Notes under the pieces: model-generated | What the model was told of the DNA's origin: nothing | The model's input: only the letters and a program-made list of their open reading frames with translations | The model's database searches: none | In this document: one piece after another, positions 52,944 to 62,810 of the stretch | Position numbering within the stretch: position 1 is the first letter of the stretch | Layout of the letters: each line of letters opens with the position of its first letter | Program-made: the position numbers and the translations under genes | NCBI GenBank assembly: GCA_965235635.1 | Contig: CBDDYR010000002.1 | Span: 186,001-250,000 of the forward strand | Direction: 5' to 3' | Length of the DNA stretch: 64,000 nt | Source: Fontibacterium meridianamericanum | GTDB lineage: Bacteria > Pseudomonadota > Alphaproteobacteria > Pelagibacterales > Pelagibacteraceae

Positions 52944-53963
52944 TTAATTTTTACTCTTATCTACGAGCTTATTTTTGCCAATCCAAGGCATCATAGCTCT
53001 AAGTTTTTCGCCAACTTTTTCTATTGGATGTTCAGACAATTCTTTTCTCATTCTTAAAAAATTTTTTTGACCAATCTTATTTTCATCCATCCAAAGTTTA
53101 GTAAATTTTCCAGATTGAATATCTTTTAAAACTTCTTTCATTCTTTCTTTAGTTTTATCATCTATAATTTTTGGTCCTGAAATATATTCTCCATATTCAG
53201 CAGTATTTGAAATTGAATAGTTCATATTAGCAATTCCGCCTTCATAAATTAAATCAACAATTAATTTTACTTCGTGTAAACATTCAAAATAAGCCATCTC
53301 AGGCGTATATCCAGCTTCAACTAAAGTTTCATAACCTTTTTTAATTAATTCTACTAAACCTCCACATAAAACTGCTTGCTCTCCAAATAAATCAGTTTCG
53401 CACTCTTCTTTAAATGTTGTCTCAATTATTCCAGATTTTCCACCGCCGATAGCACTCGCATAAGATAAAGCAAGATCTCTTGCCTTTCCTGATCCATTTT
53501 GATGAACAGCCATCAAACATGGAACTCCACCCCCTTTTTGAAATTCACTTCTAACTAAATGACCAGGCCCTTTTGGAGCAATCATAAAAACATCTAGGTC
53601 TTTTCTTGCGCTAATAAGATCAAAATGAATATTCAATCCATGTGCAAAAGCTAAAGTTGTTCCTTGTCTCATTCTTTGTTCAATATGATTTTTATAAATT
53701 TGAGATTGTAATTCATCAGGTGTTAAAATCATTGCAACATCTGCCCACTCTGCTGCATCTGATAATGACATAACTTTTAATCCACTAGCCTCTGCTTTTT
53801 TACGACTAGGAGAATCTTCTCTTAAAGCAACTACAAGTTCTTTAACACCGCTGTCTTTTAAATTTAAAGCGTGAGCATGTCCTTGACTACCAAAACCAAA
53901 AATTGCAATTTTTTTATTTTTAATTAGATCCTGATTGGCATCTTTTTCATAAAAAATTTTCAT
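52944..53963 (-). CDS. ilvC: Ketol-acid reductoisomerase IlvC (class I)
   Basis: 339 residues. IAIFGFGSQGHAHALNLKDSGV is the NADPH site; FMIAPKGPGHLVRSEF and LFGEQAVLCGG, EAGYTPEMAYFE follow. It makes dihydroxy-isovalerate and its isoleucine counterpart. Its start overlaps the ilvN stop by 4 nt. Confidence 0.97.
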   Translation of the reverse strand: MKIFYEKDANQDLIKNKKIAIFGFGSQGHAHALNLKDSGVKELVVALREDSPSRKKAEASGLKVMSLSDAAEWADVAMILTPDELQSQIYKNHIEQRMRQGTTLAFAHGLNIHFDLISARKDLDVFMIAPKGPGHLVRSEFQKGGGVPCLMAVHQNGSGKARDLALSYASAIGGGKSGIIETTFKEECETDLFGEQAVLCGGLVELIKKGYETLVEAGYTPEMAYFECLHEVKLIVDLIYEGGIANMNYSISNTAEYGEYISGPKIIDDKTKERMKEVLKDIQSGKFTKLWMDENKIGQKNFLRMRKELSEHPIEKVGEKLRAMMPWIGKNKLVDKSKN

Positions 53964-54526
53964 ATAACTTTTCCTTTGTTTGACTCTGTTATCTCAGCTC
54001 CTTTTGCCATTGCTAAAGGACCTGTTCTTGCAACGCTTGCAATTCCGTATGGTTTTAATTCTTTAATAAAACTATCTATTTCTCGTCTTGTCGAATGAAA
54101 TTCTACAATAAAAGAAGTGCTTGTTGTATCAAGATATTGCGCCTTGTAAGAATTGCAAATTTCTTTAGCTTTTTCAAGATTTTTTTTATCAGCTATGACT
54201 TTAACTAAAGCAAGCTCTCTAAAAATAGACTTATCATCAACAGGAAAGGAGGCAACTTTATAAACTGGAATAAGTTTTAATAACTGAGCCTTGATCTGCT
54301 CTATTACTGAATTTGTTCCATTAGTTGCGATAGTGATCCTTGATATATTTTTTTCTTCATCAACTTTAGCAACAGCCAAAGATTCAATATTATAACCTCT
54401 TCCAGAAAAAAGACCTGAAACTCTTGCTAATACTCCAGCTTCATTATCAACCCAAACGACCATAATATGTCTTTCTAGTTGTTCTTTTATTGTAGCTTCC
54501 GGATAAGCTGATAATGGTTTTTTCAT
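53960..54526 (-). CDS. ilvN: Acetolactate synthase small (regulatory) subunit
   Basis: 188 residues. The N-terminal ACT domain has VVWVDNEAGVLARVSGLFSGRGYNIESLAVA; the C-terminal half has ELALVKVIADKKN and FIKELKPYGIASVARTGPLAM. It binds the end-product amino acid and controls IlvI. Overlaps ilvI by 4 nt and ilvC by 4 nt. Also called ilvH. Confidence 0.95.
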   Translation of the reverse strand: MKKPLSAYPEATIKEQLERHIMVVWVDNEAGVLARVSGLFSGRGYNIESLAVAKVDEEKNISRITIATNGTNSVIEQIKAQLLKLIPVYKVASFPVDDKSIFRELALVKVIADKKNLEKAKEICNSYKAQYLDTTSTSFIVEFHSTRREIDSFIKELKPYGIASVARTGPLAMAKGAEITESNKGKVI

Positions 54527-56286
54527 ACTAAAACCTTTCCCGCTTTAGAAATTTTATTTTCTTTTTCATCTTCTGGATTTAAAATCATTTCATTGTGAGC
54601 TTTGCCTGAGGGAATCATAGGAAAACAATTTTCAACTTTATCTACAACACAATCAAATAATACTGGTTTATCTGATTTAATCATTTGTTTAATCTTTGAG
54701 TCTAATTCATCGGGAGTTGATGCTCTAATTCCAACTGCACCATAAGCTTCCGCAAGTTTAACAAAATCAGGTAAAGCCTCCGTGTAGCTTTCTGCATAAT
54801 TTTTTTCATGAAGCAATTCTTGCCACTGCCTAACCATTCCCATGTACTGGTTGTTTACAATAAATATTTTAACAGGAAGTCTGTATTGAACTGCTGTAGA
54901 TAATTCTTGAATATTCATCAAGATGGAAGCTTCGCCAGCAATATCAACTACTAATTTTCCAGGATTTGCTAACTGAACTCCAATTGCTGCAGGAAGACCA
55001 AAACCCATTGTACCTAGACCCCCAGAAGTCATCCATCTCTTTGGTTTTTTGAACTTATAATATTGGGCTGCCCACATTTGATGCTGACCAACTTCTGTAG
55101 TGATAAAAGTATCTTGATTTTTTGTTAGTTCATATAATCTTTCAATTGCATATTGTGGCTTAATAGTTTTTTTTCCTTGAACGAACGATAAACATCTTTT
55201 TTCTCTCCATTTATTAATCTGCTTCCACCATTCACTTATATTTTCTTTGTTTGAGTTTTTAAAATTTGGATATTTTTTCTTAAAAACTGTAATCAATTTA
55301 TTTAAAACATTTTCAACATCACCAACAATTGCATGATCAATTTTTATAATTTTATTTATAGACGATGGATCAATATCAATATGAATTTTTTTAGATCCCG
55401 GTGAAAATTTATCAATTTTTCCTGTGATACGATCATCAAAACGAGCTCCGATATTTATCATCAAGTCACAATCGTGCATGGCATTATTTGCTTCATAAGT
55501 TCCATGCATTCCAAGCATTCCTAGAAACTGCTGATCATCGCCCGGAAAAGCGCCTAGTCCTTGTAATGTTGAAGTAATAGGAAAACCAGTTATTCGAACT
55601 AAATCTTGAAGAAGTGCTGAAGCTTTATCTCCAGAATTAACAACTCCACCGCCGGAATAAATAATTGGTTTTTTTGATTTATGAATTAAATCAACAATTT
55701 TATCTAATTCTGAAGTTTCAACTTCTGTCACAATTTTATTAATTTTTTGAATTACATCTTCTTTTTTTATGTATTCTGTTTTTTGAAACTGAATATCTTT
55801 TGGAATATCAACTAGAACTGGTCCTGGTCTTCCACTGGTAGCAATATGAAATGCTTTATGCATAATAATTGGAAGATCATTAATATTTTTCACTAACCAA
55901 TTATGTTTAGTACAAGGTCTTGTAATACCTGTCGTATCACATTCTTGAAAAGCATCGGTTCCAATTAAATGAGTTGGGACTTGACCAGTAACACAAACTA
56001 ATGGGATTGAATCCATATAAGCATCGGTTAAAGCTGTAACCATATTGGTTGCTCCTGGCCCTGAAGTAACTAAAACCACTCCTGGTTTACCAGATGATCT
56101 TGCATACCCTTCTGCTGCATGTCCTGCTCCTTGTTCATGCCTAACAAGAATATGTTTAATTTTTTTATGATTTTTTAATTCATCATATAGAGGAAGGATT
56201 GCTCCACCAGGATAGCCAAAAATATATTCAACGCCATGATCCTCAAATGCTTTGTATACAATTTCTGCTCCGGTAATTTGTGACAT
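54523..56286 (-). CDS. ilvI: Acetolactate synthase large (catalytic) subunit
   Basis: 587 residues. ThDP-dependent: catalytic Glu in VRHEQGAGHAAEGYARSSG, EVGQHQMWAAQYY and the Mg-binding VVDIAGEASILMNIQELST (the Asp of the usual GDGS motif is Glu here, as in other Alphaproteobacteria). First common step of valine, leucine and isoleucine synthesis. Starts the ilvI-ilvN-ilvC run. Confidence 0.96.
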   Translation of the reverse strand: MSQITGAEIVYKAFEDHGVEYIFGYPGGAILPLYDELKNHKKIKHILVRHEQGAGHAAEGYARSSGKPGVVLVTSGPGATNMVTALTDAYMDSIPLVCVTGQVPTHLIGTDAFQECDTTGITRPCTKHNWLVKNINDLPIIMHKAFHIATSGRPGPVLVDIPKDIQFQKTEYIKKEDVIQKINKIVTEVETSELDKIVDLIHKSKKPIIYSGGGVVNSGDKASALLQDLVRITGFPITSTLQGLGAFPGDDQQFLGMLGMHGTYEANNAMHDCDLMINIGARFDDRITGKIDKFSPGSKKIHIDIDPSSINKIIKIDHAIVGDVENVLNKLITVFKKKYPNFKNSNKENISEWWKQINKWREKRCLSFVQGKKTIKPQYAIERLYELTKNQDTFITTEVGQHQMWAAQYYKFKKPKRWMTSGGLGTMGFGLPAAIGVQLANPGKLVVDIAGEASILMNIQELSTAVQYRLPVKIFIVNNQYMGMVRQWQELLHEKNYAESYTEALPDFVKLAEAYGAVGIRASTPDELDSKIKQMIKSDKPVLFDCVVDKVENCFPMIPSGKAHNEMILNPEDEKENKISKAGKVLV

Positions 56287-56328
56287 AAAATTTTCGAAAA
56301 AATCAATCTAAACTAGTTAATTTAACGG

Positions 56329-57243
56329 TCAAGATGAAGTGACTAAATTTGTAATTTTTTTTGTTAAAATATCAAAATTAGGGTCAAAAATACTTATCCA
56401 ATCCTTCATATGTCCCCTGAACCAAGTTCTTTGTCTTTTTACGTATCTTCTTGTTCTTATAAAAGTCTCTTCAAAGGCTTGTTCTAATGAAATTTTTTTA
56501 TTTAAATATTTTTTGATCTCATCAATTCCTAAAATCTTATTAGCAGGTAGACTTGCATTTATTTTTAATTTTAAAAATTTTTTAACCTCATCAACTGCAC
56601 CAATTTCAAACATTTTTTTAAGACGAAATCTTAGTAACTTATGTAAATAGCTATTTTCAGGATTAATATATATTTTTAAAAAATGATAATTATTAAAAAA
56701 ATTTTTATTTTTTTTTTGCCAATTAATTAAAGATTTTTTAGTAAAAACTATAACCTCATAAGCTCTTATAAGTCTATGGGTGTCATTTTTTTTAATCTTA
56801 TTTTGTACTAAGGGATCTAGTTTAAGAAGTAACTTATAAAACTTATCATTTCCTAACTTTGCATTTAATTTTCTTGCTTTTGTTCTAATTGAATCTGGAA
56901 TTTTTGGAATATTAGAAATACCTTCTGTTAATAGTTTAAAATATAATCCTGTTCCACCAACTAAAATTGGTTGTTTATTTTTGTTTATAATTTTTTTTAA
57001 ATTAAACTTAACTTTTTTTAACCAATCTCCAGCAGAAAAATTATTTCTTACTGAGATATTTCCATAAAGATAATGGTGAATATTAAAATAATTTTCTGGT
57101 CTTGCTGATAAAATTTTAATTTCTTTATAAACTTGCATACTATCAGCATTAATAATTTCACCATTAATTTTTTTAGCAAGTTTTAAAGCAATTTCAGATT
57201 TACCAGAACCAGTGGGTCCTGCGATAAGAATTACTTTTTGCAT
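56329..57243 (-). CDS. miaA: tRNA dimethylallyltransferase MiaA
   Basis: 304 residues. P-loop IAGPTGSGKSEIA near the start, INADSMQVYKEI, LVGGTGLYFKLLTEG and the tail RTRRYVKRQRTWFRGH are the family signatures. It adds the isopentenyl group to A37 of UNN-reading tRNAs. Eleven bases follow degP. Confidence 0.95.
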   Translation of the reverse strand: MQKVILIAGPTGSGKSEIALKLAKKINGEIINADSMQVYKEIKILSARPENYFNIHHYLYGNISVRNNFSAGDWLKKVKFNLKKIINKNKQPILVGGTGLYFKLLTEGISNIPKIPDSIRTKARKLNAKLGNDKFYKLLLKLDPLVQNKIKKNDTHRLIRAYEVIVFTKKSLINWQKKNKNFFNNYHFLKIYINPENSYLHKLLRFRLKKMFEIGAVDEVKKFLKLKINASLPANKILGIDEIKKYLNKKISLEQAFEETFIRTRRYVKRQRTWFRGHMKDWISIFDPNFDILTKKITNLVTSS

Positions 57244-57254
57244 TGGTAAAAATT

Positions 57255-58682
57255 TTATTTAATTTTTACACCAATAAATTTACTTTGATTATTGCTGTCT
57301 AAGATCGTTAATAAGACTGAATTTGTATTTTTTCTAAGTTCTTTTTTAAATTGTTCTTCAAAATTTTTTACATTGCTTACTGGAGTATTTGCAACTGCTA
57401 TTATGATCTCACCTTCCTGAACGGGCAATAAAGCTAAAGGACTATCTCCGCTAATCTCTAATATATAAACTCCTTTTTTATCTTTTAAATTAGATCTTTT
57501 TTCAACATCTTGATTATTTATATTTCTAATTTTAATTCCAAGTTCTTTAATAGTGACAAATGAGGGAGTTGCTTGTTTGTTATTTTCGCTTTTATATTCA
57601 CTTGTTTCTTCAAGTCTTGTTACAGTAATATTTTTTGTTAAAATTTTTTTATTTCTCCAAATTTTAACTTCAACACTTTGTCCTATAGGGGTGTCAGCTA
57701 CAATTTTTGGAAGCTTTCTCATATTATCAACTTTTTTATTATTAAATTCTAATATGATATCTCCTGCCTCTATTCCTGCTTTATCTGCGGGACCACCTGC
57801 TGAAGCGCTTGATACTAATGCACCCTCTTGACTCTTAAGTCCTAAACTATCTGCAATTTCTTTTGTTACTTCTTGAATTCTAACTCCAATATATCCTCTC
57901 TTAATCTCTCCAGTTTCTGTAATTTGTTTTATGACATTTTTTGCAAAATTAGCCGGAATTGCAAAACCAATACCTACAGATCCTCCTGAGTTAGAAAGTA
58001 TCGCGCTGTTAATTCCAACTACTTCTCCTTTAATATTAAATAATGGACCACCTGAATTTCCTTGATTTATTGGTGCATCTGTTTGAATAAAGTCATCATA
58101 TTTGCCAAGACTAATATCTCTATTTCTTGCAGATATAATTCCTGCTGTAACTGTTCCACCTAATCCAAAAGGGTTTCCAATTGCTATCACCCAATCACCA
58201 ACTCTTGCTTTATCAGAATCTGCAAATGTAACTGCCTTTAAATTATCTTTTGTATTAATTTTAATAACTGCAATATCACTTGTTGGATCTGTTCCTAAAA
58301 CTTTTGCCTCATATTCTTTGCCGTTTGTTAATTTTACAAATATTCCTTCAGCACTTTGGACAACATGATTATTGGTAATAATAATTCCATCTTTATCAAT
58401 TATAAATCCAGATCCTAAAGACTGCGTTTTTCTTTTTTGTGGGCTTCCACCTCTATCAAAATCTTTAAATAAATCTTCAAAGGGATGTCCTGGAGGAAAT
58501 TGAAATGGAAATGGATTTTGTGATCTTGTTTCTATAACTCGAGTTGCAGAAATATTTACAACAGAAGGAATTAATTTTTCAACAAGATCTGCAAATGAAT
58601 CGGGAACTTCTTTTGAATTTAAATTTGAAATTAGTAAAATATTACAAAATATAATTAATAAGAATTTTTTAAAATTTTTCAT
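57255..58682 (-). CDS. degP: Periplasmic serine endoprotease DegP/Do-type
   Basis: 475 residues. Signal peptide (about 1-23), trypsin-like domain with catalytic His106 (TNNHVV), Asp136 (TSDIAVI) and Ser210 (NQGNSGGPLF), then two PDZ domains (about 255-345 and 375-470). It degrades or refolds misfolded periplasmic proteins. It is last in the hflK-hflC-DUF2065-degP run, overlapping DUF2065 by 4 nt. Bases 57737-58666 recur at 63071-64000. Confidence 0.96.
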   Translation of the reverse strand: MKNFKKFLLIIFCNILLISNLNSKEVPDSFADLVEKLIPSVVNISATRVIETRSQNPFPFQFPPGHPFEDLFKDFDRGGSPQKRKTQSLGSGFIIDKDGIIITNNHVVQSAEGIFVKLTNGKEYEAKVLGTDPTSDIAVIKINTKDNLKAVTFADSDKARVGDWVIAIGNPFGLGGTVTAGIISARNRDISLGKYDDFIQTDAPINQGNSGGPLFNIKGEVVGINSAILSNSGGSVGIGFAIPANFAKNVIKQITETGEIKRGYIGVRIQEVTKEIADSLGLKSQEGALVSSASAGGPADKAGIEAGDIILEFNNKKVDNMRKLPKIVADTPIGQSVEVKIWRNKKILTKNITVTRLEETSEYKSENNKQATPSFVTIKELGIKIRNINNQDVEKRSNLKDKKGVYILEISGDSPLALLPVQEGEIIIAVANTPVSNVKNFEEQFKKELRKNTNSVLLTILDSNNQSKFIGVKIK

Positions 58683-58870
58683 TGAAATTTTTTTATATAA
58701 GCAATTATTATAAACCCTATAATGGCAAAAATAAGCCCTCCAACTCTTAATTTTTGCTCTGATAAATCTTTCATAGAATTTAACATTTTTTTCATACTTC
58801 CAGGAAATATTGTGTAAAGTAACCCCTCAATAAACAGCAATAACCCAACTGCTGTAAAAATCTCATCCAT
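58679..58870 (-). CDS. DUF2065 family small membrane protein
   Basis: 63 residues with two helices (about 6-24 and 44-60); LLFIEGLLYTIFPGSMKKML matches the DUF2065 pattern. Function unknown. It lies between hflC (1-base overlap) and degP (4-nt overlap), the usual place for this family. Confidence 0.88.
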   Translation of the reverse strand: MDEIFTAVGLLLFIEGLLYTIFPGSMKKMLNSMKDLSEQKLRVGGLIFAIIGFIIIAYIKKFQ

Positions 58871-59760
58871 TATCTTTTTAAAATTTTACTCAATCCTGAT
58901 TCACCAAAATATCTAAAAAATTCACTGTCAGGCGACAATACCAGTGAAGTATCACTTCCGCTTATTAAAGATTTTTCATATGACTGCATAGCTCTATAAA
59001 AACTAAAAAATTCTGGATCTCTTCCAAAGGCTTCTGCAAATATTTTATTTCTTAACCCATCGCCCTCTCCTCTTAAAATCTGAGCAGTTTTTCTAGCTTC
59101 AGCTAAAATAATAGCAACTTCTTTATCTGCTTTTGATTTTATTGTTTGTCCTAATTCAAAACCTTCTGCTCTAAATTCTTTTGCTTCTCGAGTTCTCTCT
59201 GTTTGCATTCGTTTAAAAATAGCTTCACTATTTGCACTTGGAAGATCTGCTCTTCTTATACGCACATCAATAACATTAATTCCAAAATCTTTAGCTTCTT
59301 CAGCAACTTCTTTTGTAATTTTGTTCATTAACTTTGTTCTATCCGTAGATATTAAATTAACTAGATTTTCTTTACCTAATACACCTCTAATCTTAGCATT
59401 AATAATTGATGATAATCTTGATTGTGCAACTCTTTCATTTCCAACTGATATGTAAAACTTTAAAGGATCAGTAATTATAAACTTTGCATAAGCATCAACG
59501 ATTATTCTTTTTTGATCTAATGCAATAACTTCCTCTGCAGGAGCATCAATATCTAAAACTCTTTTATCAATTATCTGAACATTTTGTAATAATGGGATCT
59601 TCCAATATAAACCTGCATCTTTATAAACTTTTTTTGGTTCTCCTAATTGAAGAACTATTGCTTGCTGAGTTTCTTTAACAATAAAGAAAGTAGAATAAAC
59701 TAGAAAACCAGCTGCAACGGCTATAAATATCAAAGCTTTTAAAATTCTATCCTGCATCAA
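58870..59760 (-). CDS. hflC: FtsH modulator HflC
   Basis: 296 residues. One N-terminal helix (about 8-27) and a band-7/SPFH domain: IVKETQQAIVLQLGEP, DIDAPAEEVIALDQKRIIVDAYAKF, GINVIDVRIRRADLP. With HflK it forms the large periplasmic cage around FtsH. Overlaps hflK by 4 nt. Confidence 0.95.
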   Translation of the reverse strand: MMQDRILKALIFIAVAAGFLVYSTFFIVKETQQAIVLQLGEPKKVYKDAGLYWKIPLLQNVQIIDKRVLDIDAPAEEVIALDQKRIIVDAYAKFIITDPLKFYISVGNERVAQSRLSSIINAKIRGVLGKENLVNLISTDRTKLMNKITKEVAEEAKDFGINVIDVRIRRADLPSANSEAIFKRMQTERTREAKEFRAEGFELGQTIKSKADKEVAIILAEARKTAQILRGEGDGLRNKIFAEAFGRDPEFFSFYRAMQSYEKSLISGSDTSLVLSPDSEFFRYFGESGLSKILKR

Positions 59761-60896
59761 TTTTTAACCTCTGATTTTTTTTGTTCTATTGTTAAATTCT
59801 TCTTCAATTCAGGAAGCGGTAAATAAGGAACGACACCTGTGCCTGATTGTTTATCGATAATAATTTTATTAACTCCTGATAGAACTTTTTCCATGGTCTC
59901 AAGATACATTCTTTCTTGAGTGACAGTTTTTGCTTTTGCATACTCATTATATATAGCAACAAATCTACTAGCCTCTCCTTCTGCTTGAGCAACTACTTCT
60001 TTTTTATAAGCTTCAGCCTCTTGAACAATTTTTGCAGCCTCTCCTCTTGCTCTTGGAATTACATCGTTCGCATATGCTTGAGCCTCATTTTGTTGACGTT
60101 CTTTATCTGCTTTTGCAGCCTGAACATCTCTAAATGAATCGATTACTTGCGCTGGAGGATCTGATTTTTGTGCTTGAACTTGGGTGATCTCAATTCCAGA
60201 ATTATATTGATCTAATATTTGCTGCATTATTTTATGCGCTTCATTTTCAATATCAGTTCTACCTTGAGTTAAAATTGATTGAATTTTTTTTCGCGCAATA
60301 ATTTCACGCATAGCAGTTTCTGCTACAGCTTTAATTGTTCCAAGCGGGTCTTGAATATTAAAAAGATATTTACTTGCATCTTTAATCGTCCAAAAAACTG
60401 AATAGTTAATATCAACTATATTTTCATCTCCTGTTAACATTGCGCTTTCTTCTTTAATTTCGCTTATAGCTCCAGATCTAGAACTATCGCTTGAAGATCT
60501 AAATCCAATATCAACTCTGTTAACCCTTGTAACTTTTGGAGTCATTACAGACTCGATTGGATAAGGAAGATGATAATTTAACCCTGGTTGAGTCATGTTT
60601 GTATATTTTCCAAATCTTAGAACCACACCTTGTTCATCTGCATCAACTCTATAAAATCCACTTAATGCCCAAACAGCAATTGCTCCAATTATAAAAAGTG
60701 TAATAGGTTTTTTTGCATCTGGAGTTTTTGAAGAACCTCCAAACATATTTTTTAAACCATCTTGAAATTTTTTTGCTAAATCCTCCATGTCATCAGAATT
60801 ATTAGGACTAGGCTGCTTATTATTCTTATTAGGAGCGCCCCAAGGAGACTCTTTTTTTAAGATATTGTTATTATTATTAGTCTCAATTAATGACAT
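59757..60896 (-). CDS. hflK: FtsH modulator HflK
   Basis: 379 residues. A Gly/Asn/Pro-rich N-terminus (SPWGAPNKNNKQPSPNNSDD), a helix (about 66-82), then the SPFH domain with VDADEQGVVLRFGKYTNMTQPGLNYHLPYPIE and IEITQVQAQKSDPPAQVIDSF, and a long Ala/Glu coiled coil. Partner of HflC. Divergent from mrp. Confidence 0.95.
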   Translation of the reverse strand: MSLIETNNNNNILKKESPWGAPNKNNKQPSPNNSDDMEDLAKKFQDGLKNMFGGSSKTPDAKKPITLFIIGAIAVWALSGFYRVDADEQGVVLRFGKYTNMTQPGLNYHLPYPIESVMTPKVTRVNRVDIGFRSSSDSSRSGAISEIKEESAMLTGDENIVDINYSVFWTIKDASKYLFNIQDPLGTIKAVAETAMREIIARKKIQSILTQGRTDIENEAHKIMQQILDQYNSGIEITQVQAQKSDPPAQVIDSFRDVQAAKADKERQQNEAQAYANDVIPRARGEAAKIVQEAEAYKKEVVAQAEGEASRFVAIYNEYAKAKTVTQERMYLETMEKVLSGVNKIIIDKQSGTGVVPYLPLPELKKNLTIEQKKSEVKN

Positions 60897-60967
60897 ATTA
60901 TTTTAAAAAATTGGCTTATTAATATAGGTATAAATGGTTATTTAAAAGAAAATTACAATACGTAAAA

Positions 60968-61798
60968 ATGAACGAAAAAGAAGCAAATCTTAGTAAAAAT
61001 TTTATGGATCAAATTACTCCTAAAAATCCATTTAAAAAAAATAAAATAAAAGGTGTAAAAAAAATTATTGCCGTTTCAAGTGGTAAAGGTGGTGTTGGAA
61101 AATCAACAATTGCGGTTAATCTTGCAATTGCACTCAAGAATTTAAAATATAACGTCGGTATTTTAGATGCTGATATTTATGGTCCTTCCATTCCAAAAAT
61201 GATTGGAATTTTAGAAAAACCTAAAAGTGAAGATGGTATAAATTTAATTCCAATTAAAAAATTTAATCTTCAATGTATGTCCATAGGTTTCATGGTTTCA
61301 GAAGAAACTCCTATGATCTGGAGAGGACCCATGGTTGCTAGCACTATAAAAACTTTTGCTAATAAAGTTTTATGGGACAATGTTGATTTTTTAATTATTG
61401 ATATGCCTCCTGGAACTGGGGATGCTCTTTTAACTTTTTCTCAAGAAATAGATATTGATGGAGCAGTCATTATTACAACACCCCAAGACATTGCAATTAT
61501 TGATGTAAAAAGAGGAATTGAAATGTTTAAAAGAACTAATGTTAAAATATTGGGTATTATTGAAAATATGACAAGCTTTACTTCAAATGATGGTGTTGAA
61601 CATTTTATCTTTGGAAAAGATGGAGCAAAAAATATTGCTGATAAATTTAATATAGAACTATTAGGTCAAATTCCAATCAACATTGATTTAAGAAAAGGAT
61701 CGGATGAAGGATTGCCTTTTGTAGAGTTCAATACAGAAAATAAAGTTTCAAATATATTTAAAGATATTAGTGAGAAAATAATTAAGAATATTAATTAA
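60968..61798 (+). CDS. mrp: Mrp/ApbC-type Fe-S cluster carrier ATPase
   Basis: 276 residues. Deviant Walker A SSGKGGVGKST (37-47), LDADIYGPSIPKMIG, MIWRGPMVASTI, DFLIIDMPPGTGDALLTFSQ and a P-loop core throughout. It lacks the N-terminal MIP18/DUF59 domain of longer forms. It moves Fe-S clusters to target proteins, relevant to this cluster-rich genome. Its end overlaps thyX by 8 nt, tail to tail. Confidence 0.92.
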   Translation: MNEKEANLSKNFMDQITPKNPFKKNKIKGVKKIIAVSSGKGGVGKSTIAVNLAIALKNLKYNVGILDADIYGPSIPKMIGILEKPKSEDGINLIPIKKFNLQCMSIGFMVSEETPMIWRGPMVASTIKTFANKVLWDNVDFLIIDMPPGTGDALLTFSQEIDIDGAVIITTPQDIAIIDVKRGIEMFKRTNVKILGIIENMTSFTSNDGVEHFIFGKDGAKNIADKFNIELLGQIPINIDLRKGSDEGLPFVEFNTENKVSNIFKDISEKIIKNIN

Positions 61799-62741
61799 CT
61801 AGCAAATCCTTCTTATCTAATTTTTCCATTAATTCATTCCACTCTCTCTTACTTAGACCAGACTCTTCTTGCCCAATTCTTTTACCTGAGATCATCGATT
61901 GAATAACTTTTAATCCTTTAGAAGAAATTTCTGCAGCACCCACTCTATAATCCATGAAAGCTTGATAAGTAATTGGAACCCATCTCTTAACTGTCTCTAA
62001 CATTTTATCAGCATAAACTCTTATTTCATATTGAGCATGGTTATCAGCTCTCAAAAATAAAAAATTAAGTAAATTTAATAAATCTGTTTTCCAGTACCAT
62101 TGTGTATAGGTATTAAGAGTAAGATTCATTCTTGCAAGTTCACGCGCAAGTCCTACTTTATTCTCATCAATTGTAGTTCCATCAAATCTTTCATTAAGAA
62201 GTTTCTCATAATTGTCATATGTTCTAGTTGCATCATCTTTTAAAATATTAAGAACTTCTTCGGCTTGTTTTCCTTGAAGGACATCACCTCTTCCTTGTCG
62301 ATTACTCTGTGATTGTGCTGCTAATTGCTCTTTTGCTGGTAAATAAAACTCTTTATCTAATATAGAGTATCTTGCTGAGTACTCATTTACATTAGCTGTT
62401 CTGTGTCTAATCCATTGTCTTGCTATAAATATTGGAAGCTTTACGTGATATTTTATCTCACACATTTCAAATGGAGTGCTGTGACGGTGTCTCATTAAAT
62501 ATTTGATTAATCCTTCATCAGTTGAAACTTTCTTAGTTCCTTTTCCATAAGAAACCCTCGCTGACTGAACTATTGAACTATCATCCCCCATATAATCTAT
62601 GACTCTGATAAATCCATGATCTAGAACTGGAATTGCTTCATAAAGAACTTTTTCAAGCTCAGGAGAGGTTACTCTTTTTGTAGAATTACTTTGTGATTGC
62701 TGCTCTTGAATTTCTTTTTTTTGTTCTGAGGTTAATTCCAT
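61791..62741 (-). CDS. thyX: Flavin-dependent thymidylate synthase ThyX
   Basis: 316 residues. The ThyX signature RHRTANVNEYSARYS is at 112-126; LMRHRHSTPFEMCEIKYHVKLPIF lies before it, and ARELARMNLTLNTYTQWYWKTDLLNLLNFL and AQYEIRVYADKM after. It makes dTMP from dUMP using methylene-THF and FAD, replacing ThyA. Gln-rich first 20 residues look unstructured. Divergent from the tmRNA gene. Confidence 0.96.
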   Translation of the reverse strand: MELTSEQKKEIQEQQSQSNSTKRVTSPELEKVLYEAIPVLDHGFIRVIDYMGDDSSIVQSARVSYGKGTKKVSTDEGLIKYLMRHRHSTPFEMCEIKYHVKLPIFIARQWIRHRTANVNEYSARYSILDKEFYLPAKEQLAAQSQSNRQGRGDVLQGKQAEEVLNILKDDATRTYDNYEKLLNERFDGTTIDENKVGLARELARMNLTLNTYTQWYWKTDLLNLLNFLFLRADNHAQYEIRVYADKMLETVKRWVPITYQAFMDYRVGAAEISSKGLKVIQSMISGKRIGQEESGLSKREWNELMEKLDKKDLLVN

Positions 62742-62798
62742 TTGTCTTAAGAAATACTGAGATTTTAAATATATCTTTAATTTAACGATTCAAAGTCT

Positions 62799-62804
62799 TA
62801 TATT
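62799..62804 (+). promoter_or_regulatory. Possible -10 box of the tmRNA gene
   Basis: TATATT lies just before the first tmRNA helix; a weak TTTAAT (62776-62781) stands 17 nt upstream. Plausible, but AT-rich background makes it uncertain. Confidence 0.3.
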
Positions 62805-62810
62805 ATTAGT